Shown here piece after piece: positions 1-8,983 of a stretch of DNA of 64,000 nt (position 1 is the first letter of the stretch; every line of letters begins with the position of its first letter). The stretch spans positions 17,059 to 81,058 of the forward strand of contig NZ_LBCQ02000019.1 in the NCBI RefSeq assembly GCF_001014615.2, given 5' to 3'. This stretch comes from Aquamicrobium sp. LC103. Lineage in GTDB: Bacteria; Pseudomonadota; Alphaproteobacteria; Rhizobiales; Rhizobiaceae. Made by a program: the position numbers and the translations under genes. The notes beneath the pieces are model-generated. The model saw only the letters and a program-made list of their open reading frames with translations. It was not told the origin of the DNA and ran no database searches.

Positions 1-271
1 GCTTGCCATGGCTTCGGCTCTCTCGGGTGCTCTCGTTGCGGAGTTCATCTCCGCCTCGGAGGGGATGGGCGTGCTGCTCAAGCGATACACCGCATCGCTC
101 AACATGGCCTCCGCCTTCGGCTGCCTTCTAACGCTCACCGCCCTGGGTTTCGCCATCTACAGGACCATGGAAGCCGTCGGAAACCGGATCGTCTTCTGGC
201 GGCACGCGCCGCAGATGGATGCGGTGTCCCGCCGGCGTCAGGCCCAGTGGCAACGTAACTGGGGGGCTTGA
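1..271 (+). CDS. ABC transporter permease, C-terminal fragment (cut by window start)
   Basis: Only the last ~90 residues are inside the window; the frame is open leftwards to base 2, so the ATG at 8 is internal. The visible part, with the AEFISASEGMGVLL segment and a final hydrophobic helix, matches the C-terminal end of SsuC/TauC-type binding-protein-dependent permeases and is closely similar to the same region of the next gene (AEFAQATEGVGVLM). The stop overlaps the RBS zone of the next gene by only 1 base from its ATG, so the two permeases are co-translated. It probably forms a heterodimeric inner-membrane pore with its neighbour; the ATPase gene must lie upstream, outside the window. Confidence 0.85.
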   Translation, partial: LAMASALSGALVAEFISASEGMGVLLKRYTASLNMASAFGCLLTLTALGFAIYRTMEAVGNRIVFWRHAPQMDAVSRRRQAQWQRNWGA

Positions 272-272
272 G

Positions 273-1181
273 ATGAGTACCGTACAACAGACCGGAGCGA
301 CCGATCAGGCGACCTTCCGCCTGTTCTCGATCGCAACCACGCTGCTGCTGCATCTGAGCATCTTCGCCGCGCTGATCGCCATGTGGGAAGGTGTGATCGC
401 CGCAGGTCTCGTGAACGAGTTCCTGCTGCCGCGGCCAAGCCGCATCGCAGCCGCCATCGGAAAGCTCTATCTCTTCGACAGAACCATCTATTGGCATTTC
501 GCGATCACGATGTATGAGGCCGTCGCGGGCTTTGCGATCGGCGCCGCTGTCGGTATCGCCCTTGCCGTCAGTTCCGCGCTCAACGACACTTTCCGCCGCT
601 ACGTCGCGCCTTATGCCATCGTGCTCAACGTTACGCCCGGTCTCGCGCTGACCCCGATCGTCATCGCATGGTTCGGTTTCGGCTGGGGCTCGAAGATCGC
701 GCTCGCCGCGATCATCTCCTTCTTCCCCATCTTCGTGAACACGCTTGCCGGCCTCACCCAAAGCGACGCCGACCGGCTGGAAATGTTCCGTTCGCTGGGG
801 GCCAGCCGCTTTCAGATCTTCTGGAAGCTCAGGATACCGGACGCCCTGCCTGTTGCACTGGCCGGGCTCAAGATCGGCATGACGACCGCACTGATCGGTG
901 CCGTCGTAGCGGAGTTCGCCCAGGCTACCGAAGGCGTCGGCGTATTGATGCAGCGCTATTCCTTCAGCCTCGACATGGCTGCCGCCATCGCGACCCTGCT
1001 GTCGATGTCCCTGATGGGGCTGATCCTCTTTTCCATCATGGAACTGGTGGACGACCGCGTCGTCTTCTGGCGTCGCGACGCGCGCATGGCCGTCATCTCG
1101 AGGAAACGCGCTGCGGCCTTCGCCCGTGAAAATCCGGGACTTCAGACAAACAACAAACATAACGCAGGAGGAAGACAATGA
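273..1181 (+). CDS. ABC transporter permease, nitrate/sulfonate/taurine (SsuC/TauC) type
   Basis: A 302-residue integral membrane protein. Start chosen at the ATG at 273, which directly follows the upstream stop; an upstream in-frame start at 219 would overlap the previous gene by 53 bases. There are about six hydrophobic segments and a BPD-transport loop near residues 185-205 (LEMFRSLGASRFQIFWKLRIPDALP), the EAA-like site that contacts the ATPase; the segment is split here as SLGASRFQIFWKLRIPDALP. Its stop overlaps the binding-protein start (ATGA). Paralogous to the preceding permease. The family imports small organic anions (sulfonates, pyrimidine precursors, aromatic acids); the actual substrate cannot be read from sequence. 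Confidence 0.88.
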   Translation: MSTVQQTGATDQATFRLFSIATTLLLHLSIFAALIAMWEGVIAAGLVNEFLLPRPSRIAAAIGKLYLFDRTIYWHFAITMYEAVAGFAIGAAVGIALAVSSALNDTFRRYVAPYAIVLNVTPGLALTPIVIAWFGFGWGSKIALAAIISFFPIFVNTLAGLTQSDADRLEMFRSLGASRFQIFWKLRIPDALPVALAGLKIGMTTALIGAVVAEFAQATEGVGVLMQRYSFSLDMAAAIATLLSMSLMGLILFSIMELVDDRVVFWRRDARMAVISRKRAAAFARENPGLQTNNKHNAGGRQ

Positions 1182-2212
1182 GGAAGCTAGCAGGACTTTT
1201 GCTCGCCGGCTTTATCGCCGCACCGTCGACAACCGCCTTCGCGCAGGATGTGACCACCGTCAACGTCATCATGCCCTTGCCGCGCTCGGCGCATTTCTAT
1301 CCGCTGATCGTCGGCGAGGCTCTCGGCTATTTCGAGGACGAAGGCGTGGAGGTAAATCTGCTGCCGTCCTCGACGACGATCCCTTATGTGGCTTTCGTCC
1401 AGAACCAGCAGGCGGATCTTGCCATGCTCGATCCGTCCGAGACCTTCGCCGCCGTTTCGGCGGGCGCCGATGTAAAGGTGGTCTACGAGGTGATGCAGAA
1501 CGCGCCGGAGGGGATCGCGGTTTCGGCCGACAGCCCTGTCGCGAACGTCTCGGAACTGAAGGGCACGACGGTCGGCCTCGTTTCCGACCGCGACCGCAAC
1601 ACGCTCGGCATCGCGCTGGGAACGGCCGACCTGACGATCGACGACGTAACCACCGTCGTTGTCGGCGAGGCCGGTCCGACCCTTGCTAACGCGTTCAAGA
1701 CACAGTCCGTATCCGCGATCGCAGGCGCGGTGCCCGACTGGCTGGCGCTTCAGGCGAACGGCATGCAGATCAAGATGATCACCCCGGAAGAGGTTTCGCA
1801 GACGCCGGCGAATTCCTTCGTCATCAGCGCCAGCCGCATCGACGAGCTGCGCGAGCCTATCCAGGGCTTCCTGCGCGCCTGGTCGAAGGCCATGCATGTG
1901 GCCGAGATTGACCCGGACGCGGTCGCCGAGATGTCAAAGGCAGCCGTGCCGGAGGAGTGGGAGAACGAGGAGTTCGGACGCCAGTTTCTTGACGCGTCAA
2001 TTCCCATGAATGTGTCCTCGACCGAAAGGGCCGGCGATCTGCAGCCGGAGATCTGGTCGGCGATCCAGCCACGCATGGTCGCCGTGGGCGCGCTGCAAGC
2101 CGAGGTCGACCCTGCGACCTTCCTCGACAACAGCTTCATCGAGTTCGCGAACGACTGGGATGCGGAGACCGTAAAGGCCGACGTGAAGGCCTGGAAAGAC
2201 GCCAATCAGTAA
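1178..2212 (+). CDS. ABC transporter substrate-binding protein (NMT1/SsuA-like)
   Basis: A 344-residue periplasmic protein with a typical Sec signal (KLAGLLLAGFIAAPSTTAFA, residues ~3-22). The fold family is the SsuA/ThiY/NMT1 type: early IVGEALGYFEDEGVEV segment and a domain that reads the ligand through 'ADLAMLDPSE'. Start at 1178 overlaps the permease stop (ATGA) and has a good RBS (AGGAGG at 1166-1171). It gives ligand specificity to the two upstream permeases. A hairpin followed by a short T run lies immediately after the stop, so transcription of the transporter may end here or be reduced before the amidohydrolase. Confidence 0.88.
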   Translation: MRKLAGLLLAGFIAAPSTTAFAQDVTTVNVIMPLPRSAHFYPLIVGEALGYFEDEGVEVNLLPSSTTIPYVAFVQNQQADLAMLDPSETFAAVSAGADVKVVYEVMQNAPEGIAVSADSPVANVSELKGTTVGLVSDRDRNTLGIALGTADLTIDDVTTVVVGEAGPTLANAFKTQSVSAIAGAVPDWLALQANGMQIKMITPEEVSQTPANSFVISASRIDELREPIQGFLRAWSKAMHVAEIDPDAVAEMSKAAVPEEWENEEFGRQFLDASIPMNVSSTERAGDLQPEIWSAIQPRMVAVGALQAEVDPATFLDNSFIEFANDWDAETVKADVKAWKDANQ

Positions 2213-2222
2213 AGCGCCAACG

Positions 2223-2254
2223 GCGCGCCGGCGCCAAGCGGCGGCGCGCATTTT
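2223..2254 (+). terminator. GC-rich hairpin followed by TTTT after the binding-protein gene
   Basis: GCGCGCCG at 2223-2230 pairs perfectly with CGGCGCGC at 2242-2249 across an 11-base loop and is followed by ATTTT. This is a plausible intrinsic terminator or processing hairpin between the ABC transporter genes and the downstream catabolic genes. The T run is short, so partial read-through is likely. Confidence 0.55.
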
Positions 2255-2282
2255 CACGCAATTAATCAAGGAAAAGCATTCA

Positions 2283-3371
2283 ATGGAACACAGCGTCATT
2301 AACACGCCCGAGCTTGGCGAGGCCGTAAACCGCTACGGAGCGACCGCCGCACGGAAAAATCCCGGCAAGCCGCTCAGGCTGGACAGCCGGACGATCGACA
2401 TCCATGCCCATGTCGCCGTGCCCGAGGCAGCACGCTATGTCGAACCTCATCTCAATATCGGCCAGATCGCGATGGTGCGTCACTCCAACGACGAAACCAA
2501 ATCGATCAACCGCAAGCAGGACCAGGATCGCACCCTCGCCATGAGCGACATGGACGACCGGCTCAAGGTTCTCGACAAAATGGGCATTGACTTCCAGGTC
2601 GTCGCCCCACCGCCTTTCCAGTGCTATTACCAGGTCGAACCCGAGCATGCCGTAAAGGCGACGCGCATGGTCAATGACGGAATCGCCGCTTTCGTCGCCA
2701 AGCGGCCCGATCGCTTTGCCGGGCTTGGAACCGTCGCGTTGCAGGACCCCTCCGAGGCCGTGCCCGAACTGGAACGCTGCATGGGCGAACTCGGCTTCAA
2801 GGGCGTCGAGGTGCTCACCAACGTCAATGGAGACGAGCTGGCGGATCCGAAATACGCGCCGTTCTGGGCGAAAGCCGAGGAGCTCGGCGCGCTCGTCATG
2901 ATCCACCCGAACGGCTTCACGCACGGGGAACGCTTCCACGACTATTACTTCTCCAACGTGGTCGGGAATCCGCTCGAAACGACAATCGCGCTGCACCACA
3001 TCATCTTCTCCGGCCTGCTCGAACGCCTGCCGAACCTGAAGATCCTCGCGGTGCATGGCGGCGGCTATCTCCCGGCCTATTCGGGTCGCATAGATCACGC
3101 ATGGGGCGCGCGGCGCGATTCCAACGCAGGCCTGCCCAAACCGCCCACCGAGTACCTGCGCAAGGTCTATTTCGACAGCGTGGTCTTCACGCCGCACCAG
3201 CTCGACTACCTCGTCGGATTGTATGGCGCCGACAAGATCGTCATGGGAACGGACTACCCCTATGACATGGCGGATTACGATCCGGTCGAGCACGTGCTTT
3301 CCGCCTCCGTCTCCGAAGAGGACAAGGCGAAGGTCGGCGGGCTGACCGCAGCCCGGCTGCTGGGCCTCTGA
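2283..3371 (+). CDS. Amidohydrolase family 2 protein (ACMSD-like decarboxylase/hydrolase)
   Basis: A 362-residue cytoplasmic metal-dependent enzyme of the amidohydrolase_2 (PF04909) group. Visible markers are the N-terminal metal motif DIHAHV (~residues 38-43), MIHPNGF mid-protein, a HGGG segment (~257) and a late GTDYPYD aspartate motif (~321). The family includes 2-amino-3-carboxymuconate semialdehyde decarboxylase and gamma-resorcylate decarboxylase, so it could decarboxylate an aromatic or ring-cleavage acid. It lies between a transporter and two dehydrogenases, so an early or middle catabolic step is likely; the true substrate is unknown. Confidence 0.85.
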   Translation: MEHSVINTPELGEAVNRYGATAARKNPGKPLRLDSRTIDIHAHVAVPEAARYVEPHLNIGQIAMVRHSNDETKSINRKQDQDRTLAMSDMDDRLKVLDKMGIDFQVVAPPPFQCYYQVEPEHAVKATRMVNDGIAAFVAKRPDRFAGLGTVALQDPSEAVPELERCMGELGFKGVEVLTNVNGDELADPKYAPFWAKAEELGALVMIHPNGFTHGERFHDYYFSNVVGNPLETTIALHHIIFSGLLERLPNLKILAVHGGGYLPAYSGRIDHAWGARRDSNAGLPKPPTEYLRKVYFDSVVFTPHQLDYLVGLYGADKIVMGTDYPYDMADYDPVEHVLSASVSEEDKAKVGGLTAARLLGL

Positions 3372-3388
3372 AGCTCGGCATGCATCGT

Positions 3389-3413
3389 TCCGCCGGGCGA
3401 TCGGTCCGGCGGA
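3389..3413. terminator. Hairpin downstream of the amidohydrolase gene
   Basis: TCCGCCGG (3389-3396) and CCGGCGGA (3406-3413) form a perfect 8-bp stem with a 9-base loop, 17 bases after the stop. No T run follows, so it is at best a weak or Rho-assisted terminator, or an RNA 3' end stabiliser. Confidence 0.35.
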
Positions 3414-3476
3414 CGAAACCTCGGATGCAACGGCATAGCTCAAAAGGGATCGGCTTGCGTCCGCGCTTGGTTTTGT

Positions 3477-3484
3477 ATACGTAT
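3477..3484. promoter_or_regulatory. ATACGTAT palindrome (candidate LacI-family operator)
   Basis: A perfect 8-bp palindrome with central CG, inside GTATACGTATTC, 30 bases before the HisD-family gene. The same 8-mer occurs twice just upstream of the LacI-type gene at 24405. LacI-family operators normally have a central CpG, which makes this a candidate operator for that regulator or for the LacI encoded at 5615. Confidence 0.4.
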
Positions 3485-3513
3485 TCAAACAGGTTTTGCA
3501 CGGGAGGAGCAGT

Positions 3514-4842
3514 ATGGCCGTCACCTACCTCAAGAGAGGCAAGCCGCAGGCCGAGCGGGCCGAGGACGATGCCAAGGTTCGCGCGAGCGTCGAGACGATC
3601 CTGAAGGACATCGAAACCCGCGGCGACGCGGCGGTGCGCGAGCTTTCCCAGAAATTCGACACCTACGCGCCCGCATCCTTCCGGCTCAGCCGGTCGGAGA
3701 TCGATGCCGCGATGAACCGCGTGTCCACCCGCGACATGGAAGACATCAGATTCGCGCAAACCCAGATTCGCCGCTTCGCCGAAGCGCAGCGCGCCTCGAT
3801 GACCGATATCGAAATCGAGACGCTACCCGGCATCGTTCTCGGTCATCGCAACATCCCGGTACAATCGGTGGGTTGCTACGTGCCGGGCGGCAAATTTCCG
3901 ATGGTCGCCTCCGCGCACATGTCGGTGCTGACGGCGTCGGTCGCCGGCGTACCGCGCATCGTCGCCTCGGCCCCGCCGGTCAAAGGCGAACCGCACCCGG
4001 CAATCGTTGCGGCCATGCATATGGGCGGCGCACATGAAATCTATGTCCTGGGCGGCATCCAGGCGGTGGGCGCCATGGCACTCGGCACCGAGACGATCGA
4101 GCCCGTGCATATGCTCGTCGGCCCCGGCAATGCCTTCGTCGCGGAAGCAAAGCGGCAGCTCTACGGCCGGGTCGGCATCGACCTTTTCGCCGGGCCGACC
4201 GAGACCATGGTGATCGCCGACGAAACCGTCGACGCGGAGATGTGCGCCACCGATCTGCTGGGTCAGGCGGAGCACGGTTACAACTCGCCAGCCGTGCTGG
4301 TCACCAACTCGCGCAAGCTGGCCGAGGACACCCTTGCCGAGATCGAACGCATCCTGAAGATCCTGCCGACGGCCGAAACGGCATCCAGAAGCTGGGCCGA
4401 CTACGGCGAGGTGATCCTGTGCGACACCCATGAAGAGATGCTCGCCGTCGCCGACGATATCGCTTCGGAGCACGTGCAGGTGATGACGGATCGCGACGAC
4501 TGGTTCCTCGACAACATGACCTCCTACGGGGCGCTGTTCCTCGGACCGCGCACCAACGTCGCGAATGGCGACAAGGTGATCGGCACCAACCACACCCTGC
4601 CGACCAAGAAAGCGGGCCGCTATACCGGCGGCTTGTGGGTGGGCAAGTTCCTGAAGACCCACAGCTACCAGAAGGTGCTGACCGACGCGGCGGCTGCCGA
4701 GATCGGCGAATACTGCTCGCGGCTGTGCATGCTGGAAGGCTTCGTCGGGCATGCCGAGCAGGCCAATGTGCGCGTGCGGCGCTATGGCGGGCGCAATATC
4801 GGCTACGGCGAACCAGCCCTTCATCGGGAGGACGCGGTATGA
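3514..4842 (+). CDS. HisD-family NAD-dependent dehydrogenase, HpsN-like (sulfopropanediol/diol dehydrogenase clade)
   Basis: A 442-residue protein of the histidinol dehydrogenase family. Start at the ATG at 3514, which has GGGAGG at 3502-3507; an in-frame start 18 codons earlier lacks this support. Family marks include GCYVPGG (~110), [16 protein letters not shown] (~205), [10 protein letters not shown] and [12 protein letters not shown] (Zn/active-site region), and GTNHTLPT. The [13 protein letters not shown] ending is typical of catabolic HisD paralogues such as HpsN (2,3-dihydroxypropane-1-sulfonate to sulfolactate) rather than biosynthetic HisD. Context (transporter, SDR, LacI) agrees with polyol or sulfonate oxidation. 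The stop overlaps the SDR start. Confidence 0.82.
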   Translation: MAVTYLKRGKPQAERAEDDAKVRASVETILKDIETRGDAAVRELSQKFDTYAPASFRLSRSEIDAAMNRVSTRDMEDIRFAQTQIRRFAEAQRASMTDIEIETLPGIVLGHRNIPVQSVGCYVPGGKFPMVASAHMSVLTASVAGVPRIVASAPPVKGEPHPAIVAAMHMGGAHEIYVLGGIQAVGAMALGTETIEPVHMLVGPGNAFVAEAKRQLYGRVGIDLFAGPTETMVIADETVDAEMCATDLLGQAEHGYNSPAVLVTNSRKLAEDTLAEIERILKILPTAETASRSWADYGEVILCDTHEEMLAVADDIASEHVQVMTDRDDWFLDNMTSYGALFLGPRTNVANGDKVIGTNHTLPTKKAGRYTGGLWVGKFLKTHSYQKVLTDAAAAEIGEYCSRLCMLEGFVGHAEQANVRVRRYGGRNIGYGEPALHREDAV

Positions 4843-5606
4843 TGGAACTCCCCGGCGCACCGACGTTCCGACTGGAAGGCAAACGCGCTCTGGTGGCAGG
4901 CGCCTCGTCCGGCATCGGTCTTGCCTGCGCAACGGCGCTTGCCGACGCCGGTGCCTTCGTAACGCTGGCGGCACGCCGCAAGGCGCAGCTCGACGATGCG
5001 GTCGACGCGATGGCGCAGCGGGGCTGGCACGCCGAAGCCGTGTCGCTGGACATCGCGGATGTCGGCGCGACGGAAGCCATGGTCGAGGCAACCGAGCCCT
5101 ACGACATCCTCGTGAACAGCGCAGGCATCGCCAGACACGGCCCCGCGACCGAGACCACGCCTGAGGATTTCGACACGGTGGTCGGCGTCAATCTGAAAGG
5201 CGCATACTTCCTGACGCGCGCGGTCGCAAGGAAACTGATCGCGGCCGGCAAGCCCGGCTCGCTCATCAACGTGTCGTCCCAGATGGGTCATGTCGGCGGT
5301 GTCGACCGTGCCGTCTATTGCGCAACGAAATTCGCGGTCGAGGGCTTCACCAAGGCGATGGCGATCGAGTGGGGCAAAGCGCAGATCAGGGTGAACACGA
5401 TCTGTCCGACCTTCATCCGCACGCCTTTCACCGAAACCACCTTCGACCGCCCCGAACGCGTCGCCTGGATAGAGGAGAAGATCAAGCTCGGCCGCACCGG
5501 CACGGTCGAGGACGTGATGGGCGCGGTGATCTATCTCGCCTCGGACGCCTCGTCGCTGGTGACCGGCACCGCTCTTCTCGTGGACGGAGGTTGGACGGCG
5601 GATTAG
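4839..5606 (+). CDS. SDR-family oxidoreductase
   Basis: A 255-residue classical short-chain dehydrogenase. It has the cofactor motif ASSGIG near residue 24, the NSAGIA motif near 93, catalytic Ser in the NVSSQMG stretch (~145), YCATK (Tyr/Lys pair, ~161) and a C-terminal LVDGG end. The start ATG at 4839 overlaps the HisD-family stop (TATGATG), and a second ATG follows immediately. Tight coupling suggests it oxidises the same alcohol series, or the product, handled by the HisD-like enzyme. NAD versus NADP use cannot be settled. Confidence 0.87.
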   Translation: MMELPGAPTFRLEGKRALVAGASSGIGLACATALADAGAFVTLAARRKAQLDDAVDAMAQRGWHAEAVSLDIADVGATEAMVEATEPYDILVNSAGIARHGPATETTPEDFDTVVGVNLKGAYFLTRAVARKLIAAGKPGSLINVSSQMGHVGGVDRAVYCATKFAVEGFTKAMAIEWGKAQIRVNTICPTFIRTPFTETTFDRPERVAWIEEKIKLGRTGTVEDVMGAVIYLASDASSLVTGTALLVDGGWTAD

Positions 5607-5614
5607 AACGCTGT

Positions 5615-6628
5615 ATGTCTTCCAATCGCGTTACCTCGATAGACGTTGCGAAACTGGCCGGCGTGAGCCAGGCGGCTGTCAGCCGTGTGTTCACACCCGG
5701 TGCAAGCGTCTCGCCCCGGATCGTCGAAAAGGTGCGTCTCGCGGCCGACAGGCTGGGATACCGACCGAACCGGCTTGCGCGTTCGCTCAATACCGGACGC
5801 AGCGGCATCATCGGGCTGGCCATCGGCTATCTGGAGAACCAGTTCTACCCCGAGCTGCTGCAACAACTTTCCGCGTCGCTTCAAACCAACGGCTATCATG
5901 TCCTGGTCTTCATGACGGGCAACCCTGACGAGGATGTCGACAAGGTTGTCGCCGAAATTCTCGACTATCAGGTGGATGGATTGATCGCCGCGTCGGTCGG
6001 CATGTCGTCGCAATTGGCGCGGCGGGCGCAGGCCGCCGGCGTGCCGGTCGTCCTTCTCAACCGCAGCCAGGACGACAGCACGATGTCCTCCGTCACGTCC
6101 GACAATCATGCGGGTGGGCGCAAGGTCGCCGATTTCCTGGTAGCCGGCGGGCATCGCCGCATTGGCTATATTGCGGGCTGGGAATCGGCATCCACGCAGC
6201 GCGATCGCGAGGCCGGTTTCCGCGAGGGGCTCGCTGCGCACGGGGTGGGGCTTTGGGCGCGCGCGCGCGGCGAGTTCGAGCGCGAGGCCGCCGCCGATGC
6301 TGCCCGCGAGCTTTTCTCGACCGGTAACCGGCCCGATGCCGTCTTCGTGGCCAACGACCACATGGCCTTTCCGGTCATGGACGTGCTGCGCCACGAATTT
6401 GGGCTGCGTATCCCCCAGGACGTTTCCGTCGTCGGCTACGACGACGCACCGCCGGCAAATTGGCCGAGTTATGATCTCACCACCGTCCGGCAGGACCGTC
6501 CGAGCATGGTCGCGGCCTGCGTAAAGATCATACTGGCCGGAATCGAGAATCGGGACAGCCCACCGCAGCGCATCGCAATCGACGGGCCTATCGTTATTCG
6601 TGGTTCTGCACGCATCCCGCCACGCTAA
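5615..6628 (+). CDS. LacI-family transcriptional regulator
   Basis: A 337-residue repressor with an N-terminal LacI helix-turn-helix (DVAKLAGVSQAAVSRVF, residues ~10-26), a hinge (RPNRLARSLNTG) and a periplasmic-binding-protein-like effector domain ending before residue 337. The ATG at 5615 is 8 bases after the SDR stop; an upstream extension in the same frame lies inside the SDR and is unlikely. It is the probable local regulator of the 1-5.6 kb genes. Its stop overlaps the convergent cupin gene by 4 bases. Confidence 0.9.
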   Translation: MSSNRVTSIDVAKLAGVSQAAVSRVFTPGASVSPRIVEKVRLAADRLGYRPNRLARSLNTGRSGIIGLAIGYLENQFYPELLQQLSASLQTNGYHVLVFMTGNPDEDVDKVVAEILDYQVDGLIAASVGMSSQLARRAQAAGVPVVLLNRSQDDSTMSSVTSDNHAGGRKVADFLVAGGHRRIGYIAGWESASTQRDREAGFREGLAAHGVGLWARARGEFEREAAADAARELFSTGNRPDAVFVANDHMAFPVMDVLRHEFGLRIPQDVSVVGYDDAPPANWPSYDLTTVRQDRPSMVAACVKIILAGIENRDSPPQRIAIDGPIVIRGSARIPPR

Positions 6629-7020
6629 AGCGAGAGCGGCGCGTTGGCGCTGCGCTTATCCTCCACCGTGGCGAAGGTCAGCGTGGTATCGCCGATATTC
6701 TCCAGATCGTGCGTCATGAACTCGCCCTCGGCGAAGTCCATGTGGCGCGTCATGCCGACCTCGTAATCCATCTCGCCCACCTTGCCATCCGAATGGCGGG
6801 ATCGCGCACGACCTTGCGATGTCGCAACCCAGAAATAGTTCAGCACGTGGGTGTGGAACGGAAGCCGCTCACCTGGTTCGATCGAAATCAGCCAGATGCG
6901 ATAGCGATCCGTCTCGTTGACCAGCGTGCTCCCCACCCGACCGTTGCCGCCCGCATTCTCAGCCTCGGCGCGCAGTGCCGGCGTCCAATGTGAACCTCCC
7001 CCATCGTGTCGCTGAAGCAT
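6625..7020 (-). CDS. Small cupin-domain protein
   Basis: A 131-residue single-domain cupin. The metal-box motif is recognisable as PGERLPFHTHVLNYFWV (~52-68), with HMDFAEGEFMTHDLENIG acting as the second cupin box. The start has GGGAGAGAG just upstream. It is divergent from the flavin monooxygenase gene, and the 99-bp region between them holds a palindrome shared with other promoters of this block. It may be a metal-dependent dioxygenase, isomerase or ligand sensor of the catabolic pathway; function not assigned. Confidence 0.75.
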   Translation of the reverse strand: MLQRHDGGGSHWTPALRAEAENAGGNGRVGSTLVNETDRYRIWLISIEPGERLPFHTHVLNYFWVATSQGRARSRHSDGKVGEMDYEVGMTRHMDFAEGEFMTHDLENIGDTTLTFATVEDKRSANAPLSL

Positions 7021-7068
7021 GTCTCTCTCCCTGAAACGCGGATGTCGTTTGCGCGATTGTCAATCGCT

Positions 7069-7094
7069 CCTTATTTATATACTGATAAATAAGG
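7069..7094. promoter_or_regulatory. Regulon site 1: palindromic operator between cupin and monooxygenase
   Basis: A perfect inverted repeat, CCTTATTTAT / ATAAATAAGG, with a 6-base spacer. Its core at 7074-7089 (TTTATATACTGATAAA) matches site 2 at 13 of 16 positions. It sits midway in the divergent region and could control both genes. The TetR protein encoded at 10111 is the best candidate binder (inference). Confidence 0.6.
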
Positions 7095-7119
7095 AAGTCA
7101 AAGCGAGGGAGAGAGATTT

Positions 7120-8313
7120 ATGGGTCGCAAGGCTATCGTTTGCGGCGGTTCGATCGGCGGTCTGTTTGCGGCGGCCATGCTGCGCCGGACGGGATGGGAG
7201 GTCGTCGTCCTCGAAAGAACGGCGGTTGAGCTGTCGGGACGCGGTGCCGGCATCGTCACCCACGATCTCCTCAACGGCCTGATCGAGAAGACCGGCGCGA
7301 CCACGGACGATCTAGGTGTCCACGTGCGGAAGCGCGTGGCATTCGACCTCGAAGGCAAGCCTGTCAAAACCATCGACTATCCGCAGATCGTCACTTCATG
7401 GGACCGGGTGCATTCGATCCTACGCGGATTGATGCCGGACGGAACCTATCGTCTCGGCGTCAACGTCACCGGCTATCGCGATCATGGAGATCGCGTCGAA
7501 GTGCAGACCGCCGATCACGGCGAGATCGAAGGCGACATTCTCGTCGGGGCTGACGGCTTCCGTTCAGTCGTGCGCGGCGTGATGCATCCGGAAGTCAAGC
7601 CGCGCTTTGCCGGCTATGTAGTCTGGCGGGCGCTGACCCTGGAAGCGGATGTTCCGGAGGATGTCCGCAGCGAGGTGTTCGACCATTTCGGTTTCTTCCT
7701 GCCTACGGGGACACAGATCGTCGGCTATCCGATCGCGGGCCTCGGCAACGACCTGCGCCCCGGGTATCGGCGCTATAATTTTGTCTGGTACGCGCCGGTC
7801 AATGGCAGCGGATTGGACGACATGCTTACAGACGCGCAGGGCATGCGCCATGACCTGTCGATCCCGCCGCCGCTCGTCCGCAGCGACGTTCTGGGGCAAA
7901 TGCAGGACTTTGCCGCCTCTCACCTGCCCAAGCCTTTTCTCGAAATTCTGGCGCGCTCGGAGCGGCCGTTCTTCACGCCGATCTACGACCACCTCTCACC
8001 GACTTTTGCCGATGGCCGGGTCGCACTTGCGGGCGACGCTGCCTGCGTCGCGCGCCCCCATGTCGGCATGGGCGTAACCAAGGCCGCCTGTGACGCGGAT
8101 GCGCTTGCCCGCCATCTCGCCGGGTCCAATGTGGTGGAGGGGTTGGAGGCCTATTCAAGGGAACGCGTGCCACTGTCGCGCATCGCGTATGAACTGGCGC
8201 AGGACCTTGGCAGAATGATCTTCGAAAAACCGGCATCGGGAGGCAATGCGAACGGACGCACGAACCCGAACATCGACACGATCATGTTCAAGACCGCCGT
8301 GGTGCCGTCCTGA
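7120..8313 (+). CDS. FAD-dependent monooxygenase, 2,6-dihydroxypyridine 3-monooxygenase-like
   Basis: A 397-residue group A flavoprotein hydroxylase. It has the N-terminal dinucleotide motif GGSIGG (~9-14) followed by VVVLER, the internal GADGFRS motif (~142) and the C-terminal LAGDAA FAD motif (~303) followed by RPHVGMG. The stretches FAGYVVWRALTLE, YPIAGLG, FVWYAPV and DDMLTDAQGMR resemble 2,6-dihydroxypyridine 3-monooxygenase of nicotine degraders more than salicylate hydroxylases. It probably hydroxylates a hydroxylated (N-hetero)aromatic ring with NAD(P)H and O2. A GAGGGAGAGAG leader precedes the ATG. It is transcribed away from the cupin under the shared palindrome. Confidence 0.85.
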   Translation: MGRKAIVCGGSIGGLFAAAMLRRTGWEVVVLERTAVELSGRGAGIVTHDLLNGLIEKTGATTDDLGVHVRKRVAFDLEGKPVKTIDYPQIVTSWDRVHSILRGLMPDGTYRLGVNVTGYRDHGDRVEVQTADHGEIEGDILVGADGFRSVVRGVMHPEVKPRFAGYVVWRALTLEADVPEDVRSEVFDHFGFFLPTGTQIVGYPIAGLGNDLRPGYRRYNFVWYAPVNGSGLDDMLTDAQGMRHDLSIPPPLVRSDVLGQMQDFAASHLPKPFLEILARSERPFFTPIYDHLSPTFADGRVALAGDAACVARPHVGMGVTKAACDADALARHLAGSNVVEGLEAYSRERVPLSRIAYELAQDLGRMIFEKPASGGNANGRTNPNIDTIMFKTAVVPS

Positions 8314-8338
8314 AACGGCACCGCGGTTCGAAGCAAGG

Positions 8339-8980
8339 TCAGAGCGCCCGCAGTTCTTCGTAGGACGTGGCGATATGCCTGGCATACCCCTCGCGACCGG
8401 CGAGTGTTTCCGCCCAGCGCTTCACGGCTCGCATGGATGACGGCAACAGGCCGAGATCGAGCGTCCGATGCATGAGGCTTCCAGCAGCGATGTCAGCCAT
8501 GCCGAATGTATCGCCCGCGAGAAACGCGCTTTCCGATAATTTTTTCTCCAATATCGCCAATCCGGCCTCATACTCTGCGCGGGTCCTTGCGACCGTTTCT
8601 GCACTGCGCTGCGCTTCCGGCGTACGCACCAGTTGCCAGAAGACGCCGATGAAGGCGGGCTGGAGCGTGGATGTCGTGAACTCCATCCACTGATCCATGA
8701 TCGCGCGTGCCTTGGCATCATCGGGAACAAGCGTCTGCGAAGCTGAAGGAGATGAGCCCAGATAGCGCAGAATCGCGTGCGATTCCCACAGCACGAAGCC
8801 ATCTTCCTCGAGCACGGGCACCCGACGCATCGGGTTCATGCGCGCGAACACGTCCATATCCACCACGCCGTATTTGCCGCCGGCGTCGACGCGTTCATAG
8901 GAGATGGCAAGCTCATCCAGCGCCCACAGAACCTTCTGAACGTTGACCGAACTTGCACGGCCCCAGATCTTCATTGTCAT
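8339..8980 (-). CDS. Glutathione S-transferase family protein
   Basis: A 213-residue GST with an N-terminal thioredoxin-fold domain (residues ~1-80; a likely catalytic Ser in ASSVNVQK, RRVPVLEEDG and WESHAILRYL) and an all-helical C-terminal domain. In catabolic clusters such proteins isomerise maleyl-type ring-cleavage products or detoxify electrophiles. It follows the cyclase-family gene by 3 bases on the same strand, so it is in the same transcript. Substrate unknown. Confidence 0.86.
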   Translation of the reverse strand: MTMKIWGRASSVNVQKVLWALDELAISYERVDAGGKYGVVDMDVFARMNPMRRVPVLEEDGFVLWESHAILRYLGSSPSASQTLVPDDAKARAIMDQWMEFTTSTLQPAFIGVFWQLVRTPEAQRSAETVARTRAEYEAGLAILEKKLSESAFLAGDTFGMADIAAGSLMHRTLDLGLLPSSMRAVKRWAETLAGREGYARHIATSYEELRAL

Positions 8981-8983
8981 CTC

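Noticed and set aside
2280..3524. 414-codon open frame on the minus strand opposite the amidohydrolase gene
   Set aside because: It mirrors the plus-strand gene in high-GC sequence, has no family motifs or RBS, and overlaps a well-supported enzyme.
3514..4842. Histidine biosynthesis HisD
   Set aside because: No his genes nearby, and the C-terminal motifs are of the catabolic HpsN-like branch.
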